This document shows, piece after piece, positions 1-10,823 of a stretch of 64,000 nt of DNA; position 1 is the stretch's first letter, and each line of letters begins with the position of its first letter. The stretch comes from Bathynomus jamesi. Taxonomy: Eukaryota; Arthropoda; Malacostraca; Isopoda; Cirolanidae. The notes below the pieces were generated by a model, which was not told where the DNA came from, searched no databases, and saw only the letters and a list, made by a program, of their open reading frames with translations. The stretch is taken from NCBI GenBank assembly GCA_023014485.1, contig JAJOZX010000920.1:956501-1020500 (forward strand), read 5' to 3'. A program made the position numbers and the translations under genes.

Positions 1-1536
1 GATCTCCTCCTGCCCTCGTAGTCAGCCATGTATGGCTGGTCAGGGACTTTGCACAGGAATCTGTCCAGCTGGCTCTTGAAGTTATTCAAGCAGAGTAGAG
101 TTCCAGGGATTGGAGTCGAGAACAGTAGTCTTCACCTTCCGTTTCCTCTATCTTAGACATAAAAGTTCTTTGTATAGCTTCAATGTTCGCAATGTCATGT
201 TTTCTGTATGGGCTTGTGAGTACTGAGCAATACTCAATTACTGGTAGGACTAGACTCTTCCATAATTTGAGCATGATGTTTGCTTTTCTGCTGCGGAAGC
301 TCCTCCAGATGATCCCATTATTTTTCTAACCGTTGTAATTTTGATGTTGTAGTGCTCTCTGAATTCTGCATCCGACGACATTATTACTCCAAGATCCCTG
401 ACTTGTGAATTTGGTGTTATCTGTTTGTCTTGCAGAGTTTTGTACCTTTTATTCTGTAGCTCCTTGTTATTACCATATCTTAGAAGCTGGAATTTTTCTT
501 CGTTGAACTTCATATTGTTGTTTTCTGCCCACTGGAATAATGTTTCAATGTCGTTTTGTAATTTTCTTATGTCACCTTCGTTCACTATTTCCTTGCATAT
601 CTTTGTGTCATCTGCGAAACATTATACAATACTGTCCTTAATATCTGCAACAATATCTGCAATCATTATTATGAACAGTCAGTGAGCTAATACTGTCCCT
701 TGTGGACAAGAGCTCACGACTTCTGAGACTTCCGATTTAACTCCGTTTACCACCACTCTCTATGTGCTTTGCATCAAGAAATTAAATATCCATCTTCCTA
801 GCTTTCCAGTAATTCCTGTATTCTTAAGTTTGTGTGATATGATTCCATGGTCACATTTATCGAGGCTTTAGCAAATTCAATATATATTACATCCATGTTT
901 TGTCCTCGACACAATGTTTTCAATATTTTCTCCTGGTGGTCTAACAGTTGTGATAAGCAAGATCTTCCAACCCTGAAGCCATGTTGACTTGGGTTGTATA
1001 AGTCTTTTTCTTGAAGGTAGTAGGTAATTTTGCCTCTAATTATACGTTCAAAGCACTTTATAAAGTGTGAGATGAGAGCCACTGGCCGATAATTCTTGGG
1101 CATTGCTCTGTTACCACCTTAAAATAGGGGGGCAATGTTCGCGTTCTTTAAGGGGAGTGGAATTTGTCCTCTTATCGAGTGATTTCCTACATAGTAAGTA
1201 TAACGGTTTGACAATACTCTCTTTACATTTCTTCAGAAACGTGGCACTCCATGTGTCTGGCCCTGGCGCTGAATTGTCTCACATCTGTAATAAGGCCGTA
1301 ATTACATCTCCTTCCGTGAACTCAAAGTCCATTAATAGGTTTGTGCCAGAATTTGTTCTTGGATGATTTGTATCTATGTCGAAAAATTCGTCTGGGTTTT
1401 CCACTTCGATCTCGGATCTAGGGGTGCTAAATACAGAGTTAAATTGTTCCCTAAGGAGTTCGCTTATTTCTTTTGGGTCATCTGTGTATTCGGCCTCCCC
1501 GCCTATCAACGGACCAATAGTCTCCTTATACTGCAT
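1..1536 (-). pseudogene. LINE reverse transcriptase, degenerate, runs off left edge
   Basis: Minus-strand pieces of a non-LTR retrotransposon ORF2, which makes cDNA at a nicked target site. In order along the protein: a linker (1536-1279), RT fingers with KNYRPVALISH and HGFRVGRSCLSQL (1103-798), an active-site box reading FADDTK (about 601-618), and the thumb with EYCSVLTSPYRK (274-86). The first catalytic block reads DVIYIEFAKAS where families usually have a second acidic residue after the first, so the palm is damaged. At least four frame changes separate the pieces. The layout fits the Jockey/CR1 supergroup. It resembles the LINE at 61.5-63.2 kb but is clearly a different subfamily. The 3' end lies outside the window. 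Confidence 0.88.
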
Positions 1537-1915
1537 TTTCCTTATGGGTTATTTTTTATGTTTTCTGCTACCTTGTTTTCCCTCGTTTGTCTTATGTAGA
1601 AATGTTTGCTTTAGGTCCATTTCTATTTCGCCAAGTTTCCTCTCTAGTTTGAGTCTCTTTGCATCAGTTCTGCATCTGTGGAGATGTTTTACAATTTTGT
1701 CTTCGTTGCCTGAATAGTGTCCTGATTTTCCTCTCGAGCTTGCTACGTTTTCTTTTCTGTCCCCTCTGAAATATGTTTCAGTATTATAGGTTTGGTTTCA
1801 GTCTCTATTATACATAGTATTTCTTGTAGAGTCTTCTTGTGAAGTAGCAATTCCCATTTTACTTCCTTTAAATCTTTATTTACGTTTTTCCAATTTACTT
1901 TCTTTGAATTTATGT

Positions 1916-2184
1916 TTAAGCTACAAATATTCCTTCTGACTCTCTAGGATGCGTTTTCAGACCTCTAGGTGCTAACTTTAATTGTATATCGATGAGGTTA
2001 TGGTCGGAGAACTTTGTATGAGTTACTTTTTTATTTATTGTTATCTCGTTGTTATTTGTTAAGATTAAATCCAAAACATTCTCTTTTCTTGTGGCTTCAC
2101 AGATTTCCTGGGTAAGGGCGTAATGTTCCATAATATCTAATAACATTGTTGTTTCGGTTCTATCATCTTTTGTAATGTTGCCAT
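1916..2184 (-). pseudogene. LINE endonuclease C-terminal fragment, 5'-truncated
   Basis: The reading frame continues the LINE upstream of the RT. It contains DLILTNNNEI followed by KFSDHNLIDIQLKL, the SDH-type end of an exonuclease-endonuclease-phosphatase fold used to nick the target. The N-terminal catalytic part of the endonuclease is absent. The frame runs without a stop into the tail of the neighbouring transposase-like gene at about 2185, making a chance fusion; this marks the 5' truncation point of the LINE against older sequence. The remaining 1537-1915 stretch is degenerate LINE sequence with no open frame of note. Confidence 0.72.
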
Positions 2185-4053
2185 GAAACTTGTTCTTGGA
2201 CATGACCTCCCTACTGGCCACCTGGCCACTGATGTACGCCTCCATCCTCTCTTGTGAGTAAACATGTGCTGCTTCAGTTGTCATCCTTACACACCTCTCT
2301 ATTGACTGTGTGTGTGTGTGAAGGCCATGCAGGAACTTCCACTGGTCTATCCAGAAACTCCTTGATTGCAGCAGTGGTGAGGGAACAGGTCAGAGGAGGT
2401 TCAGTCACGCCAGAGTTCCAGTCAATAAGCTCCGAGAGTTTGGTGGCATCTGGGTTGATGTCAAGAGTCTTCCTGGGTCTGACACTGCAGTCTCTTACCT
2501 GTGTGTCCTCATCTTCTTCACCTCTGATTTCCAGTATCCTCTTCACTGCCTCCCTCCTCTCCTCCTCCACCTCACTGCAAAGCATGGCCTGAATCACAGC
2601 CTCAGAGTATGCATACCAGGTTGATCTCTTCACTGTAGGCATCACTATTCCTATCACCTCCTTTTTCTGACTTCTGAGCAGCTCCAGCTGGTACAGTACA
2701 TGCCTGGGACCCTCCACCCAGCTGTGATTTAACTTGATGTTGAACCAGTTTGGCATGTAGACAATCACTATGAATTCCACAATTATCCTCAGATTCTTCA
2801 GGTTCCTACCATTCAGCCCATGTTTGGAAATCCACAATCTGCAGAACCTTAGAGCCGTGGTGAGCCACCTACTGTGACAGACTGGTCCAATCTCCAGGAG
2901 AGCTAGACTCTGAGGTACCTCTCCCGATCTGATGGCAGTGATGATTCTGTAGCCATATGATTGGTCTGTGCTGAGGTCCTTGACTACCTCCTGACTGAGA
3001 TTGGGGTAGAGGAGGACCAACAGTGATCCTCGTGAAGTTTGGGTTGATCTTCAGCTCAGTGGCAGTATCTAACATCTTCCCTAGGGGCCCAGACCACTTG
3101 TTGTTGCTCAATGTCTTGCCATCCAGTGCACTCACCAGGTGTCTGAGACTCAGCTCCCCAGTGTGCAAGTCACAGACAATCCACACCAACTTCCTGCTAA
3201 GCTTGGCCTCCACATAATGCATTACTCCTCCCTCCCAGCCAGTATTCACATCAGTATTGTCACCTCCTATGGCCAGAAGGGTCTGGTCTGCTCCTCTCTC
3301 TCTTAGCCAATTCACCAGATGATCAGCAACGACCTCAGCATGACTTCTCTCCTCTGCAGCTTCCTCTGGTACAAAATGCCACAAATATTTCCCACCTGGT
3401 TCATTGCAAACTGTGTAGTGTTCTTCCGTAATGAGGCTAGGAAACTGCCTGTCACTGCCCTCAGCTTCCATCATCACTTTGGTGTCATCTCTTTTCCTAT
3501 CAAAGAAGATACAGGTGATGCCATTTTCCCTAATCTCTTCATCAAACTTCTTGACCAGCTCCTTAGTCAGTCTCTCCTGAGCCCTCCTCACTTTGTTGTG
3601 GTCAATTACCAGTGCTGTGTCAAACTCTGTGATAAGACCAGCATTAATCCAGGCAGCAGTGGCAATCTCTGCACTCTCTCTCAGCCCAGTGTGATGTCTC
3701 AAGCTAGCCAGAGCTATGTTAGTGATATCTTCAGTGTTGTATTTCTTCTTCTTAGCCACAGGCAAGGAAGAAGTTGTCGCAGCCTCTGGTATGAAGTCTT
3801 CGTCCTCCTCTCTCCTCCATGCCTCCTCCAGTATATCTCCAGTCTCCTCCAACTCCATCTCCAGCAGTGACTCCTCCCTCAACTCCTCTTCTTTCTTGGC
3901 TGACTCCTCTGCCTTCCTCCTCCTCTTCTCCTCGGCCTTCCTTCTCTGCTCCTGTCTCTGCAGCACTACTTCCTGTCTCCTGGTCTCAGGCTGATCAGCT
4001 AGACCCATCTGGTGTGCCCCGACACTGCCCACCTTTTCTCTCTGACCTTTAAT

Positions 4054-5251
4054 CAGAGCTAGGCAATAAATACATTGAATGTATTTAAATACTAAATACT
4101 AAATACATGGGAGAAATGTATTTAAATACTAAATACTAAATACATTTTACGAATGTATTTAGAACTAAATACAAAATACATCAATTGTATTTAAATACAT
4201 TTGTAAATACATTTTAAATACACAAATGATAACATATGCATTCACTAATTCATGAGTAACAACAATATAAAATGCTTGATAAAGGATAAAGAAATAGTAC
4301 AATCTAATTTCCGATTATATATTTCCCTTTTTAGAACAAAACAAAAACAAAAGAACTTAGAACTTACGATGTTCAACCAGTGACATATTATACTCAACTT
4401 TTGCACAGTTTGAATCATGCCAGGGTGGACACGCTGTGAAAAAAATAAACATGAATTACCTAATGAATAATGATCGATAATTAATTAATGAATCAATAAT
4501 TAATCATTGATATCAATTTTTGATAAATTTCTACTTTAGGGGACACGGTGAATTTCGAAATAAATACACCACTCGATAGATCAGACGATTTTAAAGCTTT
4601 TTCATCTATGAATTTTCCATCGCAAATTGGATTGATTGCAACGAGTTAGTTACACAGGCCCACTTAAGGCAGAGCCGTTTTGTACGATTATTCGGTCAAT
4701 TTCAAGATATTTTTTGATGTCTAAAAAAACACTTACCTTCAGATGAGTGTACAGATTCGTTGTAGCATTGCTTGCAGCAGAGACTTCGTGTTTACACAGC
4801 AAGCAGGTGCACTTTACCTTATTACCGTCTTTAGATTTAATTTTAAAGTATTTTCCATCAAACAGAGGGTGTTATCTGCAGATATATCACTGTTTGATTC
4901 ACCGGATTTGCTTGTTGAAGCCATGACACGCACACGATAAAGAAATCAACCGCTTTCGACTAAGAGTGGCACACAACTGATTGAACTGACACGTTGAAAC
5001 ATGAACCATGCTGTACTACACTGTCGACGCGTCGTACTGTGCTAATACAGAACGTGTATTAAACCAGTAAAAGTATTTACATTTTTATATTTTGAGTATT
5101 TAAGTACATTGTATTTAAATACTCATTAAAGTATTTAAATACTATATTTAAATACATGAAAAACAATGTATTTATAAATACAGTTCTAAATACACAAATG
5201 TATTTAAATACGTATTTAAATACAAATGTATTTAAATACTGCCCAGCTCTG
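4054..5251. mobile_element. hAT element with TAAATAC-rich ends, inserted in the transposase-like gene
   Basis: Imperfect terminal inverted repeats begin CAGAGCTAGGCA on the left and CAGAGCTGGGCAGTATTTA on the right (read inward). The flanks carry a perfect 8-bp direct duplication CCTTTAAT at 4046-4053 and 5252-5259, the hallmark of hAT insertion. Both ends are packed with TATTTAAATAC-type repeats for 100-200 bp. The 1198-bp element keeps only an N-terminal BED-finger remnant, so it is non-autonomous. It splits the open frame of its host copy. Confidence 0.93.
4738..4924 (-). pseudogene. BED-type zinc finger remnant of hAT transposase
   Basis: Minus-strand translation from ATG at 4924 gives MASTSKSGESNSD, then (after one frame change) PLFDGKYFKIKSKDG, CTCLLCKH and NLYTHLK: the Cys-x2-Cys ... 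His pattern of a BED finger, the DNA-binding N-terminus of hAT transposases. The nearly identical block PLFDGKYFRITSKDG occurs in the second hAT at 18.9-19.8 kb. No catalytic RNase-H domain or hAT dimerisation domain follows; they have been deleted. Confidence 0.8.
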
Positions 5252-5715
5252 CCTTTAATGAAGGCAAGCTCCTGCACTGGTATCTTCTGCTCGCTACTGC
5301 AGCTGCAGTCAATGTGAACCTCACTGTTGCAGACAGGGTTGCACCCAAGCTCACTGCAGCTCCTGATCACACAGTGACTGGTCAGGATGTCCACGAATTT
5401 GTCCAGTTTCATCATGAACCTATCTTTGACCTCTAGTTTTACATTGCCAATGGACACCTTCACTGCCTCATCCCACAGTGCCTTCACTTTAGCCCTGATC
5501 CTGACCTCAGTGTTGATTACAGGTCCTGTGAATAGAGCGTTAGCCTTTCTCCACTGAGCCAGTAGCCCTGGAACAATGCCGCTGTTAATCAGGTCATTAA
5601 CTGGGTAATTCCTCCTGTCTTCCTCACTCATCTCTCTCCTCAACAAACCATACCTTAGCAGATCTCTGGTTGTGGGCAGCTCAGCAGGGGGAAGTTCCCT
5701 CCCAGTTCCTACCAA

Positions 5716-6339
5716 ATGACTTAGGTGACAACTTCATTTGCTTCGGGTTCTGATTTCTTTCTGACTCATCCTGTGGACCTGTGAACAAAAGAAATGTCAT
5801 TGAAATTTGGATAGGCCTACTGATTATGATTGCATAAAATTTAGTTAATTGAAATTCTTAATATCTTCCTATAAGCTCAGATAAAAGGTTGTGTTGTTAT
5901 AGGTACAAGAAGACTTAATTATTCAAAGTAATGACAGTTTCATATATCTATCATATCAAAATATACAGAAAGTTTGGGTCACACATAACATTTCGAATAA
6001 TTTGAATTACACAATATTTAAATTACGAAGTAATCAAAATTGTCAAAAAGGAGGGAAAACATGCATTCACAATCAAAACTCCAGCATTTGTGACTATGTG
6101 AAACTTAGAAACCATACTGCACACCAAAAATAACCAAAGTTGACCACACATATCAATGGCACATTGATATACGATACTACAGTCATATTTAGGTTATATT
6201 TCAAACCTTTATGGTCAAATATAAGTAGGTAAATGGCTTTTTTAAACAACACTAAAGATATTTCTAAGTTTGCTAGATAATATGACATCATTTGAGCATT
6301 AGTAGTTTTTGAATTGTTGACTTTACTAAAATTGACACA
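5716..6339. other. No gene recognised
   Basis: AT-rich sequence upstream of copy 1 of the transposase-like gene. The first ~45 bases may still belong to that gene (a minus-strand frame with MSQKEIRTRSK). Beyond that I see no open frame with coding character and no repeat boundaries; the terminus of the copy-1 element could not be located. Confidence 0.4.
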
Positions 6340-6452
6340 TCCTACTGGTGCGGCGTGGTTCGGATTCCACGTTAAACTGTAGGTCTAAGGTGGAGTGAAA
6401 AGCTTGACCTTCGTCAGAATGAACAATTCGGGCGGAAGCTAATCAAAGGTTT
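6340..6452 (+). repeat. Dispersed repeat sharing sequence with 40735-40822
   Basis: Contains ACGTTAAACTGTAGGTCTAA followed by AAGCTTGACCTTCGTCA and GAACAATTCGGG. The same succession, with small differences, is present on the same strand at 40735-40822. It is non-coding and most likely part of a SINE or of a LINE 3' region. It abuts a (TA)n tract on its right. Confidence 0.7.
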
Positions 6453-6454
6453 TA

Positions 6455-6501
<47 letters not shown>
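6455..6501. repeat. (TA)n microsatellite
   Basis: About 47 bp of TA repeats directly left of the GGACCG-type hAT derivative. More than twenty similar tracts occur through the window, including 7104-7132, 11246-11278, 12176-12237, 13086-13141, 21913-21951, 30532-30582, 40868-40913, 41358-41407, 47370-47421 and 47940-47989. Confidence 0.97.
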
Positions 6502-6506
<5 letters not shown>

Positions 6507-6509
6507 TAT

Positions 6510-7100
6510 AAAGGTGGGCAGGACCGAGTTCCAAAAGGACCGAACTCCAGGAACTCGGTCCTTTTTAAGGACCGTGAGCGGGAAAGTCGGCCCTTTTCTC
6601 AGTGAGGACCGAAATGAGGAGCGACGGTCCATTTGAAGTTCTAAAGAAGATGGATCGTTTCCTCCAGAAGACTCAGAAAGAGACTGAGACTGAACTGAAA
6701 CTTGCTTCAACACCTGAAGGACTTGTTCATCAAGTGGAGAGGCTCTTCTCTTTGGGGAAGGACGTCCTCAAGCCGAAAAGGTCAGGGCTCAGTGACAGCC
6801 ATTTTGAAATGCTAGTCTTCTTGAAGGGAAACTCAAGCATTTAACTTAATAACTTTTTTTCATCATTTATGTATTGTATTAATTATAATTTACGTTAATA
6901 AAATTAAAGATTTCCGGTGTCTTTAATTTCATTTTTCATTTTAATCAAATTTTTCACTTATATTATATATAAGGACCTAGGACCGAGTCGTTCCTAGGTC
7001 CTATCTTCAGAAAGGACCGTGACCGGGACCGTCGGTCCAGTTTGAGGCAAGGACCGGGACCGGGACCGTCGGTCCTTTATGAGGCCCGGGTGCCCACCTT

Positions 7101-7102
<2 letters not shown>
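6510..7102. mobile_element. hAT derivative with GGACCG-rich ends
   Basis: The ends read TAAAGGTGGGCA on the left and CAAAGGTGGGCA inward from the right, a hAT-type terminal repeat. Both subterminal zones are crowded with GGACCG/CGGTCC motifs in both orientations. The flanks are (TA)n so a target duplication cannot be read. Only the transposase C-terminus survives inside, so this is an internally deleted, non-autonomous copy. Confidence 0.83.
6602..6844 (+). pseudogene. hAT transposase C-terminal dimerisation remnant
   Basis: An 80-residue frame ends with VERLFSLGKDVLKPKRSGL and MLVFLKGN, the conserved tail of the hAT C-terminal dimerisation domain. The methionine start is fortuitous because it lies inside the GGACCG-rich terminus. 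A related block (FSMGKDILRAKRSSLSD, MLIFMKGN) occurs in the element at 9.6-10.6 kb. The catalytic RNase-H-like domain and BED finger are missing. An AATAAA occurs shortly after the stop codon. Confidence 0.8.
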
Positions 7103-7132
<30 letters not shown>

Positions 7133-7136
<4 letters not shown>

Positions 7137-9612
7137 GTCGGGTCGAAAATGGGAAATTTTTTTATTTCTTAAAAAGTACACTATGTGAGAAGTTTCATTT
7201 TATCATCTTAACAAAATATTAAAAAATCAAGCATGTGCTACCCTACTACCCCTATCACATGCCCCTCCTCCCTTTTTTACCTTCATATTTGCATGTTTAA
7301 TGTTGTTATGTGTTACATGATAAGTTGTTTGTTTAATGCTTGATATTTTTATGTTTCAGATAAATAGAAATAATTTGCATTTGCTTTAATTATAATTTGA
7401 ATTATCATAAATTATAAATTACATATAATTTGATTTTACTTCTGAATATAAACTATGAATACTAGAAGCAAGTCCTCAAATGCAGCCTTCGGATATCCTA
7501 CGGAATTCCCAGCAGCCATGACTCCTTCAAAAGCAGATGTTGTGAGACACTACCTTTTTGTGGCAGAATGGGAGTCTTTTGTGGGTCAAAAACAAAGAAA
7601 AATCAAGGACCAATTGATCGCATAGCTAGTTTAACAAAGAAGAGATCTTTAGCAAGAGCCCAAGAAGCACAAAACCGTCAACTAAAAGCACAAGAAGAAA
7701 TGACTGAAGCCACCAATGTTTTACCATCGGAATTTATAGAAAATAACGAAGAAGACATGGATGTAGATTCAGAGAGTCAGGATGTAGATTATGAGGCCGA
7801 TTTAGAATTGACTGAAAATATTCAGAACAGTCACTCCTATATAAACCTAACATTAACAGCAGATCGTTATCGTGTAAGTTGTAGGGCTGCAGCTGCAATA
7901 GTCAATGCAGCTTTAAAAGATATGGGGGATCCTTAACCACACCAACATGCTTGACAGAAAGAAATTAGAAAGAGAAAAAAATCGCATGGGTGAAACAAAT
8001 ACATTTAGATCTAAATCCAAAAATCTGAAGATGGAGTGCCTTGGATTTGATGAAAGGAAAGATAACATTAACTAAAAGTGGAAAGATAAAAGAAGAACAT
8101 GCGTGGACCATGTCACACCATATAATGGAATTGTTCGCTGCATAGCAGAAGAGTTGATAACTATTATTACAGACTCGAACAGCACAGATACTATCAAAGC
8201 TTTACTGTGTGATGGTACTCCTATAAATACAGGAAAAATTGGTGGAGCCATAAAACTGGTTGAAATTCATCTTAACAGACCAGTGCAGTGGTTGGTGTTC
8301 CTCTTGCATTTGAATGAGCTGCCTTTTATGCACGTCTACAAAGCCATTGATGGTAAAACAACAGGTCCAAATACTTTTGTGGGTTCAACTGGGAATAAAC
8401 TGAAAACAGATTTAACAAAATTGGAGGTAGTCAAATATTCTCGCGTAAAGGGAAACATTAAATAAATTCCAGCAAATGTTGTGAAGGAGCTAAGCAGTGA
8501 TCAAAGATATCTCTATGATATGTGTCTGACAGTGCAAACTGGAGAGATTTCTCAAGATCTGTCCACTCGATCCCCAGATACCCTTCACCATGCTCGCTGG
8601 CTAACTCTAGCCAACAGGGTCCTTCGATTATAAGAAGATTATTATGCAGTTCTATGCTCCAGGGTGGTTTTGGATAAAATCTCATCCTAATGGTGCATAT
8701 AACTTTTGGCATTTAATGTGCTTGCTTCGAAATTTAAATAAACAACATAGATCAATCACAGAACCAGTATTAAAGAATAACGCCTACTTTGCCCGCCCAG
8801 AAAATATACTCATATCAATGGTAACTGACAAAAGACTAGAAATTAGGGAGCAAACTATTCAGAAATCATCCTTTCAAAAACAGGATTTTCAGGTACCAGG
8901 AACTTTGAGTTGTCTCGAACCCTCAATTTCCAATCTACTGACTACACAGAGATGATCGATTGGCAAAAAGAGATCATTACTCCTCCACCGCTGCTAAACA
9001 ATTTTAGCGACGATGAGCTACTACAGGCTCGATGTAAGCCACTGGAGATAGCTTCTTTTCCATGCCACAGTTAAAGTGCGGAAAGGGCAGTGAACCTAGT
9101 AACAAAGGCATGTCAGGAAAGAATAGGATATGACAACCGTCAAAAGTTTATCTTAAACTCATTAGAATCAAGGCGAAAACTGCCCAAGTTTGAATGGAAG
9201 GCCCAATGGAATGAGTAAGAAACATATGAAATAAAATTTCCTAATTATATTGAAAATTTCTTCCCTTTTGATGTGATAAGAAACAATAAAAAAGTGATTG
9301 GAATTTTAGCACATTTATTATGCCTCTAATTTTTTCTTCTGAATATATTGTTGTACTTAATTAATTTTCCTAATACTGTACATTATTAAATAAACTATTA
9401 TACGTTAATAAAGATTTATGTCATCAAAAAACCTGAATGTAGAGTAAGTCTCGTATAAATGGAATATTCTTCAATATCGGTAAAAAAGTGAAAAATTGTG
9501 TCAGGGGTAGGAGGCTTTAAACAGCGAAAATAATTTATGAGGGGGTTTCTGTGTCCCATTCAAACCCCTCACAATATGTACTTTTTTAATATAAAATTTC
9601 GACCCGGCCTAA
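7133..9612 (+). mobile_element. TIR element encoding the unrecognised transposase-like family (copy 2)
   Basis: The left end reads TTAGGTCGGGTCGAAA and the right end, read inward, TTAGGCCGGGTCGAAA: 15 of 16 positions match. Further in, both sides carry AAAAAGTACA at comparable distance. The 2480-bp unit sits between (TA)n tracts, so the target duplication is ambiguous (possibly TA). It contains the complete but decayed gene at 7455-9217 and nothing else recognisable. This is the evidence that the protein family belongs to a DNA transposon. Confidence 0.78.
7455..9217 (+). pseudogene. Unrecognised transposase-like protein, copy 2
   Basis: Starts at ATG 7455 (MNTRSKSSNAAFGYP) and continues through several frames: an acidic N-terminal region (EEDMDVDSESQDVDYEAD), CDGTPINTGKIGGAIK and WLVFLLHLNELPFMHVYKAIDG (8103-8465), then ELSSDQRYLYDM and HHARWLTLANR (about 8490-8620), YAPGWFWIKSHPN (8654-8692), NAYFARPENILISMVTDKR, and a C-terminal PCH-x-AERAV-type block (9060-9200). 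Frame changes or stops near 7570, 7935, 8462, 8630, 8950 and 9073 break it. Each block aligns with copy 1 at 2.2-5.7 kb. The Asp in D-G-T and the R-W-L-T motif could be parts of an RNase-H-like active site, but that is inference. Confidence 0.75.
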
Positions 9613-9944
9613 TATATATATATATACCCAAAGCTGGGCACAAACCGTTAATCCGTTAATCGTTAATTAACGAAGTTAACTTTTTCGTTAACGATTTAAC
9701 TTTTAAGTTAACTTTGAAAATCATTATCGGACTAATTAACTTCCGTTACATTTAACTTCCGTTAACTCAAGTCCGTTAACCCAAAAAATTCATAAATAAA
9801 CGTTTAAAAGTTTCTATTATTTTCAGTGCTGAGCAGGTGCGCAATTAATCCGCCACTGTTAATAGTGATGAACGAATTTCCATTTCCGCAGTGCAAAATC
9901 AGGCGATATATTTGTTTCCGTCGCCACAATTTGTGTCTTACCAA

Positions 9945-10078
9945 ATATGGTAGTTATTTATGGCATTGGTTTGAGCAAAACATGGTCGACTGTAAAATCA
10001 GGCGGAAAGATTTGCCATTTGAGTTGAATGTTTCAACTTCTTTCAAGAATATCACGAGCATTTTAAGGCACTTTCAAT
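9945..10078 (+). pseudogene. Degenerate BED-type zinc finger of hAT transposase
   Basis: The frame reads VDCKIRRKDLPFELN and then STSFKNITSILRHF. The spacing of Cys, Ser-Thr, and Leu-x-x-His fits a BED finger in which the second cysteine has been lost (Arg in its place). The open frame extends upstream to 9826 without further recognisable domains. Identification is by pattern only. Confidence 0.5.
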
Positions 10079-10296
10079 AATATATGTAACAATTACACCA
10101 AATAACTACATTCGTTTCATTTGCAGTCTGTCTCTTGCGCAACATGTTTGTGCTAGTGAATATTTAAAAATAATCGTTGTCAAGTAAGTCATGTATATTT
10201 ATAATATGTCTGTGAATACCTTATTAGTAGTCTTCTTGATACATTTCAAGAACTATAAAACTGATCAGGTAAGATTTCAATTCTCATGTCACTTTG

Positions 10297-10431
10297 TTCT
10301 CTATGGGCAAGGACATCCTGAGGGCCAAGAGATCATCCCTGTCTGATGAAAACTTTGATATGCTAATTTTCATGAAGGGCAACATGCATCTCATGGACAA
10401 AATGGAGAACGAGAAGAAGAGGGAAAATTAA
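10297..10431 (+). pseudogene. hAT dimerisation domain remnant
   Basis: Translation gives FSMGKDILRAKRSSLSD, then NFDMLIFMKGNMHLMD and a Lys/Glu-rich tail ending in a stop codon. It closely matches the block at 6725-6830 in the neighbouring hAT derivative, and marks the C-terminus of a hAT transposase. It is separated from the BED remnant by about 200 bp where the ~500-residue catalytic region should be. Confidence 0.8.
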
Positions 10432-10614
10432 ATATATATATTGTGTTTTTCATTTTTTTATAATAAAAGTTAACGTTAACGGTTTATCGGTAACTTCCGT
10501 TACATGTTTAACGAATTAACGGATTATCGGTTAACGAAGTTAACTTTTTGGTTAACGGATTAGCGGTTAACGAAGTCAACTTTTTGGTTGACGGTGCCCA
10601 CCACTGCATATATA

Positions 10615-10823
10615 TATATTATCCATGTATTGGATTTCTTCAGCACTATTATTTTGAAGTTTATATATAAGTGTGTATTTTTGGTTGCGCGTACATATAT
10701 TAAAAGTGGATATAGATTTCTCCTGTACTATTATTATTTTTGATGCTTATATATAGGTGTGTAGATGCGCGTACATATATTAAACGTGTATATTGATTTC
10801 TACTGTACTATTATTATTTATGA
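10615..10823 (+). repeat. Short tandem repeat, about 3 diverged units
   Basis: Units of roughly 85-97 bp share GATTTCT, CTGTACTATTATTATTTT, TTATATATA and GCGCGTACATATATTAAA. AT-rich, non-coding. Confidence 0.7.

Larger units (their letters stand above)
2185..5715 (-). pseudogene. Unrecognised transposase-like protein, copy 1 (split by hAT insertion)
   Basis: Read on the minus strand from 5715, the protein has an N-terminal part (GLLRREMSEED, then a Cys-rich stretch with HIDCSCSS), is interrupted at 5251-4054 by a hAT element, and continues at 4045 with a Glu/Arg/Lys-rich coiled-coil-like segment, then GGDNTDVNTG, HTGELSLRHLVSALDG, DLSTDQSYGYRI, CHSRWLTTALR, and a C-terminal part ending SREVMSKNKF. 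A frame change near 2990-3020 separates the middle from the C-terminal part and another near 2280 separates the last 30 residues. The same block order occurs in the copy at 7455-9217, which lies between inverted repeats, so I infer a DNA-transposon transposase. I do not recognise the superfamily. The 3' end is cut by the LINE. Confidence 0.7.
9630..10606. mobile_element. hAT derivative with GTTAAC-rich ends
   Basis: Left end CAAAGCTGGGCAC, right end (inward) CAGTGGTGGGCACC, hAT-like. Each subterminal zone is packed with CGTTAAC/GTTAACG repeats over 100-150 bp. Inside are a BED-like remnant and a dimerisation-domain remnant on the plus strand with the catalytic middle deleted. No clear 8-bp duplication could be read because both flanks are TA-rich. 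Confidence 0.82.

Noticed and set aside
1916..2284. A single gene joining transposase-like and LINE sequence
   Set aside because: The frame fuses the tail of one element with the truncated start of another; the halves belong to different families.
2254..4052. Long plus-strand frames such as 3319-3870 and 2254-2592
   Set aside because: They oppose the transposase-like gene, are Ser/Leu/Pro-rich antisense shadows and have no domain of their own.
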